Assembly (NCBI GenBank): GCA_023150275.1
Contig: JAKLLG010000006.1
Span: forward strand, 124,001-188,000
Direction of reading: 5' to 3'
Length of the DNA: 64,000 bases
Source of the DNA: Rhodocyclaceae bacterium
GTDB taxonomy: Bacteria; Pseudomonadota; Gammaproteobacteria; Burkholderiales; Rhodocyclaceae
A program made the translations under genes and the position numbers. Below are positions 36,107-45,019 of this stretch, piece after piece (position 1 is the stretch's first letter; every line of letters begins with the position of its first letter). The notes beneath the pieces are model-generated. The model was not told the DNA's origin. It worked only from the letters and a program-made list of their open reading frames with translations, and ran no database searches.

Positions 36107-37618
36107 GTGGGGTACGAACTGATAGCGGCGGTGGATCTTGGGTCGAACAGCTTCCGCCTGCAGGTCGGACGGGTCGTGGACGACCAGGTGTACCCGCTCG
36201 ATGCGATCAAGGAACCGGTGCGTCTTGCCTCTGGCCTCAACGCCGACAAGCGGCTCGATGACGATTCGCGCCAACGGGCGCTGCAGGCCTTGTCGCGTTT
36301 CGGCGAGCGTCTGCGTGGCTTCGCGCCGGAAGCGGTGCGCGCGGTGGCGACCAACACCCTGCGCGTGGCGAAGAACGCGCTTGAATTCCTGCCCGAGGCG
36401 GAGCGGGCGCTGGGGTTCCCGATCGAGATCATTGCCGGCCGTGAAGAGGCCCGCCTGATCTATCTCGGCGCCGTGCACTCCTTGCCTTCGGCGCAGCACA
36501 AGCGGCTGGTGGTCGATATCGGCGGCGGTTCCACCGAATTCATCATTGGCCGGCGCGTCGAGCCGCAGCTGATGGAGTCGCTGTACATGGGCTGCGTCAG
36601 TTTCACGATGCGCTATTTCACGGACGGCAAGATCGACAAGAAACGGCTGCGCGAGGCGCAGACGGCGGCTGCCAAGGAAATCCAGGGCATTGCGCACGAG
36701 TACCGGCGCCACGGCTGGCGCGAAGCGGTGGGTTCCTCGGGCTCGGCGCGGGCGATTGCCGATCTGCTGGAAATGAACAAGTTCAACCCCGGCGAAGTGG
36801 CCGGCATTACGCGCACCGGGCTCGACCGCCTGCAATCGGCGATGGCCAAGTCGGGCAACATCAACTCGCTCGGTCTCGCCGGCCTGCGTGCCGACCGCCT
36901 GCCGGTGCTGCCCGGCGGCGTTGCGATCATGGCCGCGGTGTTCGATGAACTGGGCCTCGAACACATGACGTATGCCGATGGCGCGCTGCGACTAGGCGTG
37001 CTTTACGACCTGCTCGGCCGCTTCCATCACCACGACATGCGCGACGCTACTGTCGAACAGTTCATGCGGCGCTATCAGGTCGATCATCGGCAGGCCGATC
37101 GGGTCGGTGGCACGGCCGTGTCGATTCTCGGACAGCTCGGCGGCGTGCCGGCATCCCCGGAGCGGGAGGCAGACATGCACTTCCTCAGCTGGGCCGCCAA
37201 ATTGCATGAAATCGGGATCTCGGTTGCGCACAACGGCTATCACAAGCACGGCGCCTACATTCTCACCTTTGCCGACATGCCGGGCTTCTCGAAGAAGGAT
37301 CAGGCGCGCCTGGCACTGCTCGTCTTCGGGCATCGCGGCAAGCTGGAAAAGATCACGGCGCTGCCGGCGGGCAACAACAACTGGCAGCTGCTGTTCGCGC
37401 TGCGCCTTGCCGTGTTGCTGCACCGTTCGCGGGATGGCATCCCGCTGCCGCGTTTCAACGTCAAGCCGGCCGACGATGGCTTCGTTCTCGAAATCCAGCA
37501 GGGCTGGCTGGAGAGTCACCCCCTGACGGCGGTAGCGCTGAACGAAGAGATCGCTGCCTGGCAACGGGTCGGTCATGTCCTGCGTGTCAAGCAGCGCAAC
37601 CTCACCGGGCGCGCCTAG
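36107..37618 (+). CDS. ppx: Exopolyphosphatase
   Basis: The 503-residue Ppx/GppA protein hydrolyses polyphosphate from its ends. The ASKHA ATPase-fold motifs are present: AAVDLGSNSFRLQVGR at the N-terminus, AVATNTLRVAKN, AGREEARLIYLG and VVDIGGGSTEFIIG. The C-terminal part carries an HD-like helical domain (LHEIGISVAHNGYHKHGAYIL). The start is GTG at 36107 with AGG 8 nt upstream. It is divergent from ppk1. In E. coli Ppx is inhibited by (p)ppGpp, and relA lies 2.3 kb away. Confidence 0.94.
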   Translation: MGYELIAAVDLGSNSFRLQVGRVVDDQVYPLDAIKEPVRLASGLNADKRLDDDSRQRALQALSRFGERLRGFAPEAVRAVATNTLRVAKNALEFLPEAERALGFPIEIIAGREEARLIYLGAVHSLPSAQHKRLVVDIGGGSTEFIIGRRVEPQLMESLYMGCVSFTMRYFTDGKIDKKRLREAQTAAAKEIQGIAHEYRRHGWREAVGSSGSARAIADLLEMNKFNPGEVAGITRTGLDRLQSAMAKSGNINSLGLAGLRADRLPVLPGGVAIMAAVFDELGLEHMTYADGALRLGVLYDLLGRFHHHDMRDATVEQFMRRYQVDHRQADRVGGTAVSILGQLGGVPASPEREADMHFLSWAAKLHEIGISVAHNGYHKHGAYILTFADMPGFSKKDQARLALLVFGHRGKLEKITALPAGNNNWQLLFALRLAVLLHRSRDGIPLPRFNVKPADDGFVLEIQQGWLESHPLTAVALNEEIAAWQRVGHVLRVKQRNLTGRA

Positions 37619-37698
37619 GATGGGACACGCTGCATACCCTCTGCGTCTGCTGCGCCCTGCGGGCAGGTCGGCACGCATGAGGCCCGGCGCCTGCTGAG

Positions 37699-38823
37699 AT
37701 GGAGGCGCCGGCGACATTGCGGGTCGAAGGCGGCGAGGGCGTGGTGCGCGTCTCGCTGCTCGGCGCGTGGACCCTGTCGGCGTTGCCCGATCCCCTGCCT
37801 GCGCTGGAAGCGGAGTTGCTGAAGCACGCGGCGCGCGGCGTGCACTGGGACCTGCAAGGCGTGACGCGGCTCGACAGCGCGGGGGCCATTCTGCTCTGGC
37901 GTGTCTGGGGAAACCGCTGGCCGGGCGCAGCGAGCATTCCGGAAGGGCACCGGCACGTCCTGCAGCGGGCCGAGCAGCTTCCTGCAGCCGACAAACTGCC
38001 GCCGCCGCCACGAGAGGTGCTGGGTGGGCTGCTCTGGTTCGGCGGGAAGGCACTCGCCCTGCTGCGGCATCTGCGTGACGGCGTCGCCCTGATCGGTGCG
38101 CTGTTGCTCGATATCGCCTGGTTGTTCGCGCATCCCCGCGAGGCACCCTGGCGCGAATTCTCGGCAACGCTGTACAAGGCTGGCGCGCTGGCCTTGCCGG
38201 TGACGGCGCTGGTCGGCTTCCTGATCGGTGTCGTGCTTTCGTATCTTTCTTCCCTTCAGTTGCGCCTGTTCGGCGCCGAAGTGTTCATCGTGAACATTCT
38301 CGGCATGAGCATCATCCGCGAACTCGGGCCGGTGCTCGTTGCCGTACTCGTCGCCGGTCGCTCCGGTTCGGCGATGACGGCACAGATCGGCGTCATGCGT
38401 GTGACCGAGGAAATCGACGCGCTGGCGACGATGGGCGTCTCGCGCACACTGCGGCTGGTGCTGCCGAAAGTGGCGGCGCTCGCGGTGGCGATGCCGCTGC
38501 TGGTGATCTGGTGCTCGGCGGCAGGCATTCTTGGCGGCCTCGTGTCCGCCAACCTGCAGCTCGACCTTTCCTGGGGGTTCTTCTTCGAGGCGCTGCCGCG
38601 CGCTGTGCCCCTGCCGAATCTGTGGATTGGCCTCTCCAAGGGCTTCGTGTTCGGGCTGCTGATCGGCCTCATCGCCTGTCATTTCGGCCTGCGCGTGAAG
38701 CCCAATACCGAGAGCCTGTCGACCAGGACGACGAGTTCGGTGGTCACTTCGATCACCGTGGTCATCCTCGCCGATGCCATCTTCGCCATTTTCACCCGCT
38801 CGGTCGGGTTGCCAGCCGTATGA
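37699..38823 (+). CDS. mlaE: MlaE-family lipid ABC transporter permease with fused N-terminal STAS domain
   Basis: A 374-residue protein. Residues 1-100 resemble a STAS domain (WDLQGVTRLDSAGAILLWRVWG), which in E. coli is the separate MlaB. Residues 140-374 form the MlaE permease with GFLIGVVLSYLSSLQLRLFGAE and IIRELGPVLVAVLVAGRSGSAMTAQIG. The complex moves phospholipids between the inner and outer membrane. The gene is first of four: mlaE-mlaF-mlaD-lipoprotein, with ATGA overlaps. No ribosome-binding site stands out before the ATG at 37699. Confidence 0.93.
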   Translation: MEAPATLRVEGGEGVVRVSLLGAWTLSALPDPLPALEAELLKHAARGVHWDLQGVTRLDSAGAILLWRVWGNRWPGAASIPEGHRHVLQRAEQLPAADKLPPPPREVLGGLLWFGGKALALLRHLRDGVALIGALLLDIAWLFAHPREAPWREFSATLYKAGALALPVTALVGFLIGVVLSYLSSLQLRLFGAEVFIVNILGMSIIRELGPVLVAVLVAGRSGSAMTAQIGVMRVTEEIDALATMGVSRTLRLVLPKVAALAVAMPLLVIWCSAAGILGGLVSANLQLDLSWGFFFEALPRAVPLPNLWIGLSKGFVFGLLIGLIACHFGLRVKPNTESLSTRTTSSVVTSITVVILADAIFAIFTRSVGLPAV

Positions 38824-39590
38824 GTGCGCTGCCCGTCATCGACGTGCAGGGGGTGTCGACGCGCTTCGGCGACGTTCTCGTGCACCGTGACATCGATCTC
38901 GTGGTGCACCGGGGCGAAATGCTCGGGCTGGTCGGCGGTTCCGGCAGTGGCAAGACGACGCTGCTGCGCGAGATCGTCGGACTGCTGCGGCCGACTTCCG
39001 GTATCGTGCGCATGTTCGGTGAGCCCGTGTTCGATGCGCCGCCAGAAATCCAGCGCGGCCAGCGCCGTCGTTTCGGCATGCTGTTCCAGCATGGCGCGCT
39101 GTTCTCGGCACTGCCGGTATTCGACAACATCGCGTTTCCGTTGCGCGAACTGAAGCGGCTCGACGAGGACATGATTCGCGAACTGGTGTGGATGAAGCTC
39201 GCCATGGTCGAACTCGAACCGGCGCATGGCCGGCTGATGCCAGCGGAACTGTCGGGCGGCATGGTCAAACGGGTGGCACTGGCACGGGCGCTGGCACTGG
39301 AACCGGAGCTGCTCGTGCTTGATGAACCGACTTCCGGGCTGGACCCGGACCGTAGCGAAAACTTTGTAAAATTGGTGCGTACCCTGCAACGCGAACTACA
39401 CTTCACGGTCATCATGGTTACCCACGATCTCGATACGCTGATCGGTCTCGCCAACCGCGTCGCCGCACTCGCGGACCAGCGCGTTGTCGCGCTCGGAACG
39501 CTGCAGGAGGTGATGGCGGTGGATCATCCCTTCATCGATCGCTTCTTCGGCGGCGAGCGTGCGCGGGCCGCGCTGGAACGGGCGGGCTGA
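38820..39590 (+). CDS. mlaF: MlaF-family lipid transport ATPase
   Basis: A 256-residue ABC ATPase with Walker A GGSGSGKTTLL, Q-loop FQHGALFSALPVFDN, signature LSGGMVKRVALARAL, Walker B LLVLDEPTSGLDP and switch VTHDLDTL. It powers the Mla permease. The ATG at 38820 overlaps the mlaE stop by 4 bp; the longer open frame upstream is a shadow of mlaE. Confidence 0.95.
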   Translation: MSALPVIDVQGVSTRFGDVLVHRDIDLVVHRGEMLGLVGGSGSGKTTLLREIVGLLRPTSGIVRMFGEPVFDAPPEIQRGQRRRFGMLFQHGALFSALPVFDNIAFPLRELKRLDEDMIRELVWMKLAMVELEPAHGRLMPAELSGGMVKRVALARALALEPELLVLDEPTSGLDPDRSENFVKLVRTLQRELHFTVIMVTHDLDTLIGLANRVAALADQRVVALGTLQEVMAVDHPFIDRFFGGERARAALERAG

Positions 39591-39592
39591 GC

Positions 39593-40531
39593 ATGGAGAA
39601 CAAGGCACATGCGCTCGTGGCCGGCCTCTTCTCGCTCCTGCTCCTGATCGCCGGCGTGGCGGCCGTGTGGTGGTTCGGCGGCAAGCGCGAGGCGACTGTG
39701 GACTATCTCGTCGTGACGCGGCAGAACGTGACCGGACTCAATCTGCAGGGCCAGGTACGCTTCCACGGCGTGCGCGTTGGCCGTGTCGAATCGATACGCA
39801 TCAACCCGCAGGACTCCGACGAAATCCTGATTCACATCAGCGTTAACGAGGAGATTCCGCTGACGCAGGGAACGACCGCGAAGCTTGGCTATCAAGGCCT
39901 GACGGGCATCGCGCATGTGCTGCTGGAAGATCGCGACAGCGACCGGCGCAGGCTTGATCGCGCTGCCGGACTGCCGCGCATTCCGATGCAGCCCTCTTTG
40001 ATGCAGGAGCTTTCGGACGGTGCCGGCGCCACCTTGAGGCAGGCGCAAGTGCTGCTGCAGAATCTCAATGAATTGCTGAATCCCGAGAACAAGGCGCGTA
40101 TCGGCAAGACACTCGCCAATCTCGAAACGGGCAGCGCCAACCTTTCCTCCACGCTGGCCGAGGCGCGCAGCCTGCTCGCCGACCCGCGCATGAAGCGCAT
40201 CGGGTCCCTCGTCGAGAACCTCGATGGTGCCTCTGGCGAGATGCGCGTTGCGCTCCGTGAAGTGGCCGTAATGGTGCCGCGCATGACGGCGCTGATCGAC
40301 AAGGTCGACCAGATGGTCGGCGAGAGCAACGGCGAGGGCCTTGCGGCCTCGTCGGCACGGCTGCAGGAACTTGGCCGCGAGATGACGATCATGTCGCGAC
40401 AACTCACGCATACGCTGCAGATGCTGGAAGATGCGCCGCAGAGCATGCTCTTCGGGCCGCCGCCGGTGGCCCCCGGTCCCGGCGAGCCCGGTTTCGTTCC
40501 GCCCGCAGCGCCGTCGACGACACGCCCATGA
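39593..40531 (+). CDS. mlaD: MlaD-like MCE-domain protein
   Basis: A 312-residue protein with one N-terminal helix (ALVAGLFSLLLLIAGVAAVWW), a periplasmic MCE domain (residues about 38-120, with NLQGQVRFHGVRVGRVESI and KLGYQGLTGIAHVLLED), and a long helical C-terminal region to about 290 before a proline-rich end. It is longer than E. coli MlaD (183) and closer to single-MCE proteins with extended helices that form a periplasmic needle. It starts 2 bp after mlaF and overlaps the lipoprotein gene by 4 bp. Confidence 0.92.
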   Translation: MENKAHALVAGLFSLLLLIAGVAAVWWFGGKREATVDYLVVTRQNVTGLNLQGQVRFHGVRVGRVESIRINPQDSDEILIHISVNEEIPLTQGTTAKLGYQGLTGIAHVLLEDRDSDRRRLDRAAGLPRIPMQPSLMQELSDGAGATLRQAQVLLQNLNELLNPENKARIGKTLANLETGSANLSSTLAEARSLLADPRMKRIGSLVENLDGASGEMRVALREVAVMVPRMTALIDKVDQMVGESNGEGLAASSARLQELGREMTIMSRQLTHTLQMLEDAPQSMLFGPPPVAPGPGEPGFVPPAAPSTTRP

Positions 40532-41130
40532 ACCGTTCCTTCGCCATTGCCACCGCTGTTTTCACGCTGCTCGTGCTCACCGCCTGCGCGAACCCTGGGC
40601 GCGGTCAGGCTGATATCGCCATCTACGATTTCGGACCGGCATCGTCGCCGGCTTCAGGATCGGCCAGTGCGCACGCTGGCGTGGCGCTAGAAGTACGGTT
40701 GCCGGTCTGGCTGGACAGCAGTGCGATGACCTATCGGCTGGCCTACGCCGAACCGCAGCGACTGCATCAGTATGCCAAGGCGCGTTGGGCTGGACAGCCC
40801 GCGCCCTTGTTGCAGTCGCGGCTGCGCCAGTTGCTGGCCATTGCGCCGGGCGGGGCGCCATGCACGCTGCGTGTCGAACTCGATGGCTTCGGGCAGGTAT
40901 TCGACACGCCGGCGACGAGCCGTGCCGAAATGCATGGCGAGGCGCTGCTGTTCGGGCGTGGCCGCGCTGTTCAGGCACGGCTGCCATTGCACCTTGATGC
41001 GACGGCACCGTCGCCGGATGCTGGTGGCGGAGTGCAGGCCATGGTGGCAGTCTCCGACCGTGCCGCGACTGAGCTTGCGCGCTGGCTGCAGACGCAGGAT
41101 CTTTCAGGCTGCCGCATGCGCCGTGATTGA
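40528..41130 (+). CDS. ABC-type transport auxiliary lipoprotein (PqiC-like)
   Basis: A 200-residue lipoprotein with signal peptide and lipobox LTAC (Cys near residue 21). The body matches the ABC_trans_aux family: IYDFGPAS at the start, VRLPVWLDSSAMTYRLAYAEPQRLHQYAKARWAG, and a C-terminal TELARWLQTQ. In the Pqi system PqiC is the outer-membrane partner of the MCE protein, which suggests this one anchors the Mla-like needle to the outer membrane. ATG at 40528 overlaps the mlaD stop. Confidence 0.88.
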   Translation: MNRSFAIATAVFTLLVLTACANPGRGQADIAIYDFGPASSPASGSASAHAGVALEVRLPVWLDSSAMTYRLAYAEPQRLHQYAKARWAGQPAPLLQSRLRQLLAIAPGGAPCTLRVELDGFGQVFDTPATSRAEMHGEALLFGRGRAVQARLPLHLDATAPSPDAGGGVQAMVAVSDRAATELARWLQTQDLSGCRMRRD

Positions 41131-41210
41131 TCGTGGCCGGCAGCACCTGACCTTGCGACTGCGCCTGTACCCGATTCTCCGGCGGCTGTGCGTCCTCAGC
41201 GGTTTGGACG

Positions 41211-41224
41211 CTCTTGTTCAAGAG
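41211..41224 (+). promoter_or_regulatory. 14-bp palindrome overlapping the ribosome-binding region of the enoyl-CoA hydratase gene
   Basis: CTCTTG-TT-CAAGAG lies 13 nt before the ATG at 41238, and its right arm runs into AGAGAGGAAA, the likely Shine-Dalgarno region. It could be an operator or a small hairpin. The 41131-41237 gap holds nothing else clear. Confidence 0.35.
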
Positions 41225-41237
41225 AGGAAATTTTGAG

Positions 41238-42023
41238 ATGACCGAGGAAACCCTGCTGCTGCGAGAAGATCGTGCCGACGGCACGACGGTGCTCACCCTC
41301 AACCGGCCGGCGCAGTTCAACGCCCTGTCGCTCTCGCTGCTGGGCGAGTTGCAGGTGGCCCTCGACGACATTGCCGCCAGCAAGGACCGGCGCCTGCTGG
41401 TCATTGCCGGCGCCGGCAAGGCATTCTGCGCCGGCCATGATCTGCGCGAGATGCGCGCCGCCGGTGAAAAATCGTTCATGCAGAAGCTGTTCAAGGCGAT
41501 GGCGAAGGTTTGCCTGACGCTGCAGCAGATGCCGCAGCCGGTGATCGCCCGCATCCACGGCGTCGCGACGGCGGCTGGCTGCCAGCTGGTCGCCGCCTGT
41601 GACCTGGCGGTGGCTGCCGACGTTGCCCGCTTCGGAACCTCGGGGATCAATGTCGGCCTCTTCTGTACCTCGCCGGGGGTCGCGCTATCGCGCAATGTCG
41701 GCCGCAAGGCGGCGATGGAGATGCTGCTCACCGGCCGTCTGATCGATGCGCCGACGGCGCTGGCGCAGGGTCTGGTCAATCGCGTCGTGGCGGCGGAGAG
41801 GCTCGACGAGGAAGTCGCGGCGCTGGCCGCGGCCATCGTCGACAAATCGCCGCTCGCCGTCGCACTCGGCAAGCGCGCCTTCTACGCCCAGCTTGAGATG
41901 GGCGCCGAGGCAGCCTACCAGCTCGCCGGCGAGACGATGGCCTGCAACATGATGAGTGCCGATGCCTGCGAGGGCATCGACGCCTTCAGCGAGAAGCGTC
42001 CTCCGGTCTGGAAGGGCTGCTGA
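41238..42023 (+). CDS. Enoyl-CoA hydratase/isomerase family protein
   Basis: A 261-residue crotonase-fold enzyme. Family marks are LNRPAQFNALSLSLLGELQ, the oxyanion-hole segment AGKAFCAGHDLREM and IHGVATAAGCQLVAACDLAVAAD. The usual second catalytic Glu position is occupied by FGTSGINVGLFCTSPGVALS, as in the echA/enoyl-CoA hydratase-like subgroup with altered acid residues, so the exact reaction (hydratase or isomerase) is unsure. It fits the fatty-acid theme of the following 18 kb. The 3' end overlaps the convergent DUF454 gene by 38 bp. Confidence 0.88.
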   Translation: MTEETLLLREDRADGTTVLTLNRPAQFNALSLSLLGELQVALDDIAASKDRRLLVIAGAGKAFCAGHDLREMRAAGEKSFMQKLFKAMAKVCLTLQQMPQPVIARIHGVATAAGCQLVAACDLAVAADVARFGTSGINVGLFCTSPGVALSRNVGRKAAMEMLLTGRLIDAPTALAQGLVNRVVAAERLDEEVAALAAAIVDKSPLAVALGKRAFYAQLEMGAEAAYQLAGETMACNMMSADACEGIDAFSEKRPPVWKGC

Positions 42024-42501
42024 CGCTGCCCAGCGGCGGCTCGCCGTGTTCCGGCAGCCGCCACATCCAGGTGCCGACGCTGACGGCGATGACGGCGAGC
42101 ATTGCCTGTAGCCACAGGTGTTCGCGGACGACGTAGATCGACGCGGCGATCGACAGCGTCATCATCGTTATCGCGATCCGCTTCGTGCGTGGTGCGACGC
42201 TGCGGTATTGCTCCCAGTTGCGGATGGTCGGGCCGAAGGTTTCGTGGCGCAGCAACCAACCGTGAAAACGTTCCGAGGCGCGCGCGTAGCAGGCGGCGGC
42301 GAGCAGGATGAACGGGGTGGTCGGCAGAACCGGCAGGAAGACGCCAAGAATGCCGAGCAGCAGCGCGATCGATCCGGCAATCCAGAGTATCCAGCGCACG
42401 GTGGCCGAGGCGTGCAGGCGCGAGGCCGGCGTCGTCACCTTGTCGGGCGGCGATGCCGAAGCCATGGTCGGCGTGGATAAATCGTCGTTCGGGGCACGCA
42501 T
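41986..42501 (-). CDS. YbaN-like DUF454 inner-membrane protein
   Basis: A 171-residue protein with about three helices (ILWIAGSIALLLGILGVFLPVLPTTPF; two more near 105-145) and the DUF454 signature LPTTPFILLAAACYARASERFHGWLL. The function is unknown. The start is the ATG at 42501; a second Met lies 12 codons in. It is convergent with and overlaps the enoyl-CoA hydratase gene end, and shares direction with the TetR gene 12 bp upstream of it. Confidence 0.85.
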   Translation of the reverse strand: MRAPNDDLSTPTMASASPPDKVTTPASRLHASATVRWILWIAGSIALLLGILGVFLPVLPTTPFILLAAACYARASERFHGWLLRHETFGPTIRNWEQYRSVAPRTKRIAITMMTLSIAASIYVVREHLWLQAMLAVIAVSVGTWMWRLPEHGEPPLGSVSSPSRPEDASR

Positions 42502-42513
42502 GGTGCCCGTATT

Positions 42514-43086
42514 CTACCGGCCGGCGATGCGTTCCGCGATCCAGCGCTTGAACTCGGGCACCTTCGGGTCGTTGCGGTCGTAGGCCATCAGGCTGTGACC
42601 GAACACGTAAGCGAAGACAAGGAGGCTGCGCGCGTGCGCCTCGTCTGCGGACAGGCCGATGGCGAGGAAGAGCTTGCGCGTGCAGGCGAGACGGTAGGCG
42701 TCGACCTCTTCAACCACCGCGCTGACCTTGGCATCGTGACGCGCCCAGTCGCGCACGGCGAGTTCGATCGAGATGCCCTTGCGGTTGCGTACCGCGCTGT
42801 AGACGTCGATGACGTGGTGGATCTGCTGCAGTTCCTTGCCGGGCGGGGCGGTGGTCTGCTTCTCGATGTCGCGCAAGCGACCTTCCTTCCACAACTGCAG
42901 CACGGCATCCAGCAGATCCTGCCGATCCTTGAAGTGCCAGTAGAAGCTGCCCTTGGTGACGCCAAAGTTCTTCGCCAGAACCTCCACGCGCAGGCCCGCG
43001 ATGCCGTGTTCGGCGAGCACGTCGATGGCGCCCTCGATCCAGTCGTTGCGGTCGAGTTGGGTGCGCGGCTTGCGTTCGGTGGCCAT
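42514..43086 (-). CDS. TetR/AcrR-family transcriptional regulator
   Basis: A 190-residue repressor-type protein. The N-terminal helix-turn-helix is in WIEGAIDVLAEHGIAGLRVEVLAKNFGVTKGSFYWHFKDRQDLLDAVL-like sequence (residues about 15-65, key motif GVTKGSFYWHF), followed by a ligand-binding helical domain. It diverges from etfB across 203 bp that hold two palindromes. TetR regulators of this kind commonly sense acyl-CoAs and control beta-oxidation genes; here the shared motif upstream of ETF-QO supports that role by inference. Confidence 0.9.
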   Translation of the reverse strand: MATERKPRTQLDRNDWIEGAIDVLAEHGIAGLRVEVLAKNFGVTKGSFYWHFKDRQDLLDAVLQLWKEGRLRDIEKQTTAPPGKELQQIHHVIDVYSAVRNRKGISIELAVRDWARHDAKVSAVVEEVDAYRLACTRKLFLAIGLSADEAHARSLLVFAYVFGHSLMAYDRNDPKVPEFKRWIAERIAGR

Positions 43087-43138
43087 GGCGGATTTCTAGA
43101 GTTGATCGACTAGTTGTGTGCTTGACTTCGATTTTTCC

Positions 43139-43152
43139 ATACGGTACCGTAC
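43139..43152. promoter_or_regulatory. Palindromic motif 1 upstream of etfB/tetR
   Basis: ATACGGTACCGTAC, a near-perfect palindrome (TACGGTACCGTA is exact). It lies 52 bp before the tetR start and 23 bp (centre to centre) from motif 2. The same pattern, ATAC(C/G)GTAN(C/G)GTAT, recurs upstream of ETF-QO. Confidence 0.6.
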
Positions 43153-43159
43153 GCGCATT

Positions 43160-43177
43160 CCATACCGTAGGGTATGG
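43160..43177. promoter_or_regulatory. Palindromic motif 2 upstream of etfB/tetR
   Basis: CCATACC and GGTATGG form exact 7-bp arms around GTAG. It shares the spacing and half-site ATAC of motif 1 and of the motif at 56720-56733. It lies 112 bp upstream of the etfB TTG. Confidence 0.6.
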
Positions 43178-43289
43178 GGCTATTGTCCGACGCGTTTGTG
43201 ACGATGTCAAACGCAACCGGCAAGAGCGCAAAGTGCAATAATCGGAGCACTTCGCAACCCACAACACAACCAGCATCAGGAGAATCGCC

Positions 43290-44051
43290 TTGAAAGTTCT
43301 CGTTCCCGTGAAGCGCGTGGTCGATTACAACGTCAAGGTGCGCGTCAAGAGCGACGGCACCGGCGTTGATATCGCCAACGTCAAGATGTCGATGAACCCC
43401 TTCGATGAGATCGCCGTCGAGGAGGCTGTCCGCCTCAAGGAAGCCGGCACCGCGACCGAAGTCGTGGCCGTTTCCGCCGGCGTTGCCGGCTGCCAGGAAA
43501 CCCTGCGCACGGCGATGGCGATTGGTGCCGACCGCGGCATCCTGGTCGAGACCGATGCCGAACTGCAGCCGCTGGCCGTCGCCAAGTTGCTGAAGGCGCT
43601 GGTCGACAAGGAACAGCCGAAGCTCGTGATCCTCGGCAAGCAGGCAATCGACGACGACGCCAACCAGACCGGCCAGATGCTGGCCGCGCTGCTTGGCTGG
43701 CCGCAGGCGACTTTCGCTTCGAAGGTCGTCATTGCCGGCCAGGGTGAAGAAATGCGGGCGAATGTCACCCGCGAGGTCGATGGCGGCCTCGAAACCCTGG
43801 AAATCTCGCTGCCGGCGATCATTACCACCGACCTGCGCCTGAACGAGCCGCGCTACGCAACGCTGCCGAACATCATGAAGGCGAAGAAGAAGCCGCTCGA
43901 TACGGTGAAGCCGGATGGCCTCGGTGTCGACGTCGCGCCGCGCCTGAAGACCCTGAAGGTCGCCGAGCCGGCGAAGCGCCAGGCCGGCGTCAAGGTGGCC
44001 GACGTTGCCGACCTCGTCGCCAAACTCAAGAACGAAGCAAAGGTGATCTGA
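43290..44051 (+). CDS. etfB: Electron transfer flavoprotein beta subunit
   Basis: A 253-residue protein that with EtfA takes electrons from acyl-CoA dehydrogenases. It begins [19 protein letters not shown] and carries the AMP-binding region and the ETF-beta signature ([35 protein letters not shown]). The start is TTG at 43290 with AGGAG 8 nt upstream; no ATG gives the family N-terminus. It is followed 2 bp later by etfA. Confidence 0.96.
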   Translation: MKVLVPVKRVVDYNVKVRVKSDGTGVDIANVKMSMNPFDEIAVEEAVRLKEAGTATEVVAVSAGVAGCQETLRTAMAIGADRGILVETDAELQPLAVAKLLKALVDKEQPKLVILGKQAIDDDANQTGQMLAALLGWPQATFASKVVIAGQGEEMRANVTREVDGGLETLEISLPAIITTDLRLNEPRYATLPNIMKAKKKPLDTVKPDGLGVDVAPRLKTLKVAEPAKRQAGVKVADVADLVAKLKNEAKVI

Positions 44052-44053
44052 TC

Positions 44054-44983
44054 ATGGCCATCCTCGTCATTGCCGAACACGACAACGCCTCCCTCAAGTC
44101 CGCCACGCTGAACGCCGTTACGGCGGCCGCGAAGATCGGCGGCGAGATCCACGTGCTGGTCGCCGGTGCCGGTTGCGGCGCCGTGGCCGATGCCGCTGCC
44201 AGGGTGGCGGGCGTCGCCAAGGTGAAGGTCGCCGACGCGGCCCACTACGCCGACCAGACCGCCGAGAACGTTGCCGCACTGGTTGTCGCCAACGCCGCCG
44301 GCTACAGCCACATCGTTGCCCCGGCCACCACCAGCGGCAAGAACTATCTGCCGCGCGTCGCTGCGCTGCTCGATGTGGCGCAGATCTCCGACATTGTCGG
44401 CGTCGAATCGGCCGACACCTTCGTCCGCCCGATCTACGCCGGCAACGTGCTGGCGACCGTGCAGTCGGCCGACGCGGTCAAGGTCGTCACTGTTCGTACC
44501 ACCGCGTTTGAAGCTGCCGCCGACGGCGGCAGCGCCGCCGTCGAAAGCGTCGGCGCCGCGGCGGACGCCGGCAACAGCAAGCTGGTCGGCCGCGAGCTGA
44601 CCAAGTCGGCGCGCCCGGAACTCACCGCCGCCAAGATCATCGTTTCCGGCGGCCGCGGCATCGGCAACGGCGAAAACTACACGAAGCTGCTGGAGCCGCT
44701 CGCCGACAAGCTCGGCGCCGCGCTCGGCGCCTCGCGTGCGGCGGTGGACGCGGGCTTCGTGCCGAACGATTACCAGGTCGGCCAGACCGGCAAGATCGTC
44801 GCGCCGCAGCTCTACGTCGCGGTCGGCATCTCGGGTGCGATCCAGCACCTCGCCGGCATGAAGGATTCGAAGGTGATCGTCGCCATCAACAAGGATCCGG
44901 AAGCACCGATCTTCCAGGTGGCCGACTACGGCCTCGTGGCCGATCTGTTCGAAGTGGTGCCGCAACTGACGGCGGCGCTCTAG
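44054..44983 (+). CDS. etfA: Electron transfer flavoprotein alpha subunit
   Basis: A 309-residue FAD-binding subunit. The C-terminal FAD domain shows [52 protein letters not shown] and [19 protein letters not shown], all typical. It delivers electrons to ETF-quinone oxidoreductase, encoded at 55020-56678. It starts 2 bp after etfB. Confidence 0.97.
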   Translation: MAILVIAEHDNASLKSATLNAVTAAAKIGGEIHVLVAGAGCGAVADAAARVAGVAKVKVADAAHYADQTAENVAALVVANAAGYSHIVAPATTSGKNYLPRVAALLDVAQISDIVGVESADTFVRPIYAGNVLATVQSADAVKVVTVRTTAFEAAADGGSAAVESVGAAADAGNSKLVGRELTKSARPELTAAKIIVSGGRGIGNGENYTKLLEPLADKLGAALGASRAAVDAGFVPNDYQVGQTGKIVAPQLYVAVGISGAIQHLAGMKDSKVIVAINKDPEAPIFQVADYGLVADLFEVVPQLTAAL

Positions 44984-45019
44984 ACGCGGACAGGGCGGAA
45001 CGCCGGGCGCGAGGCGCGG

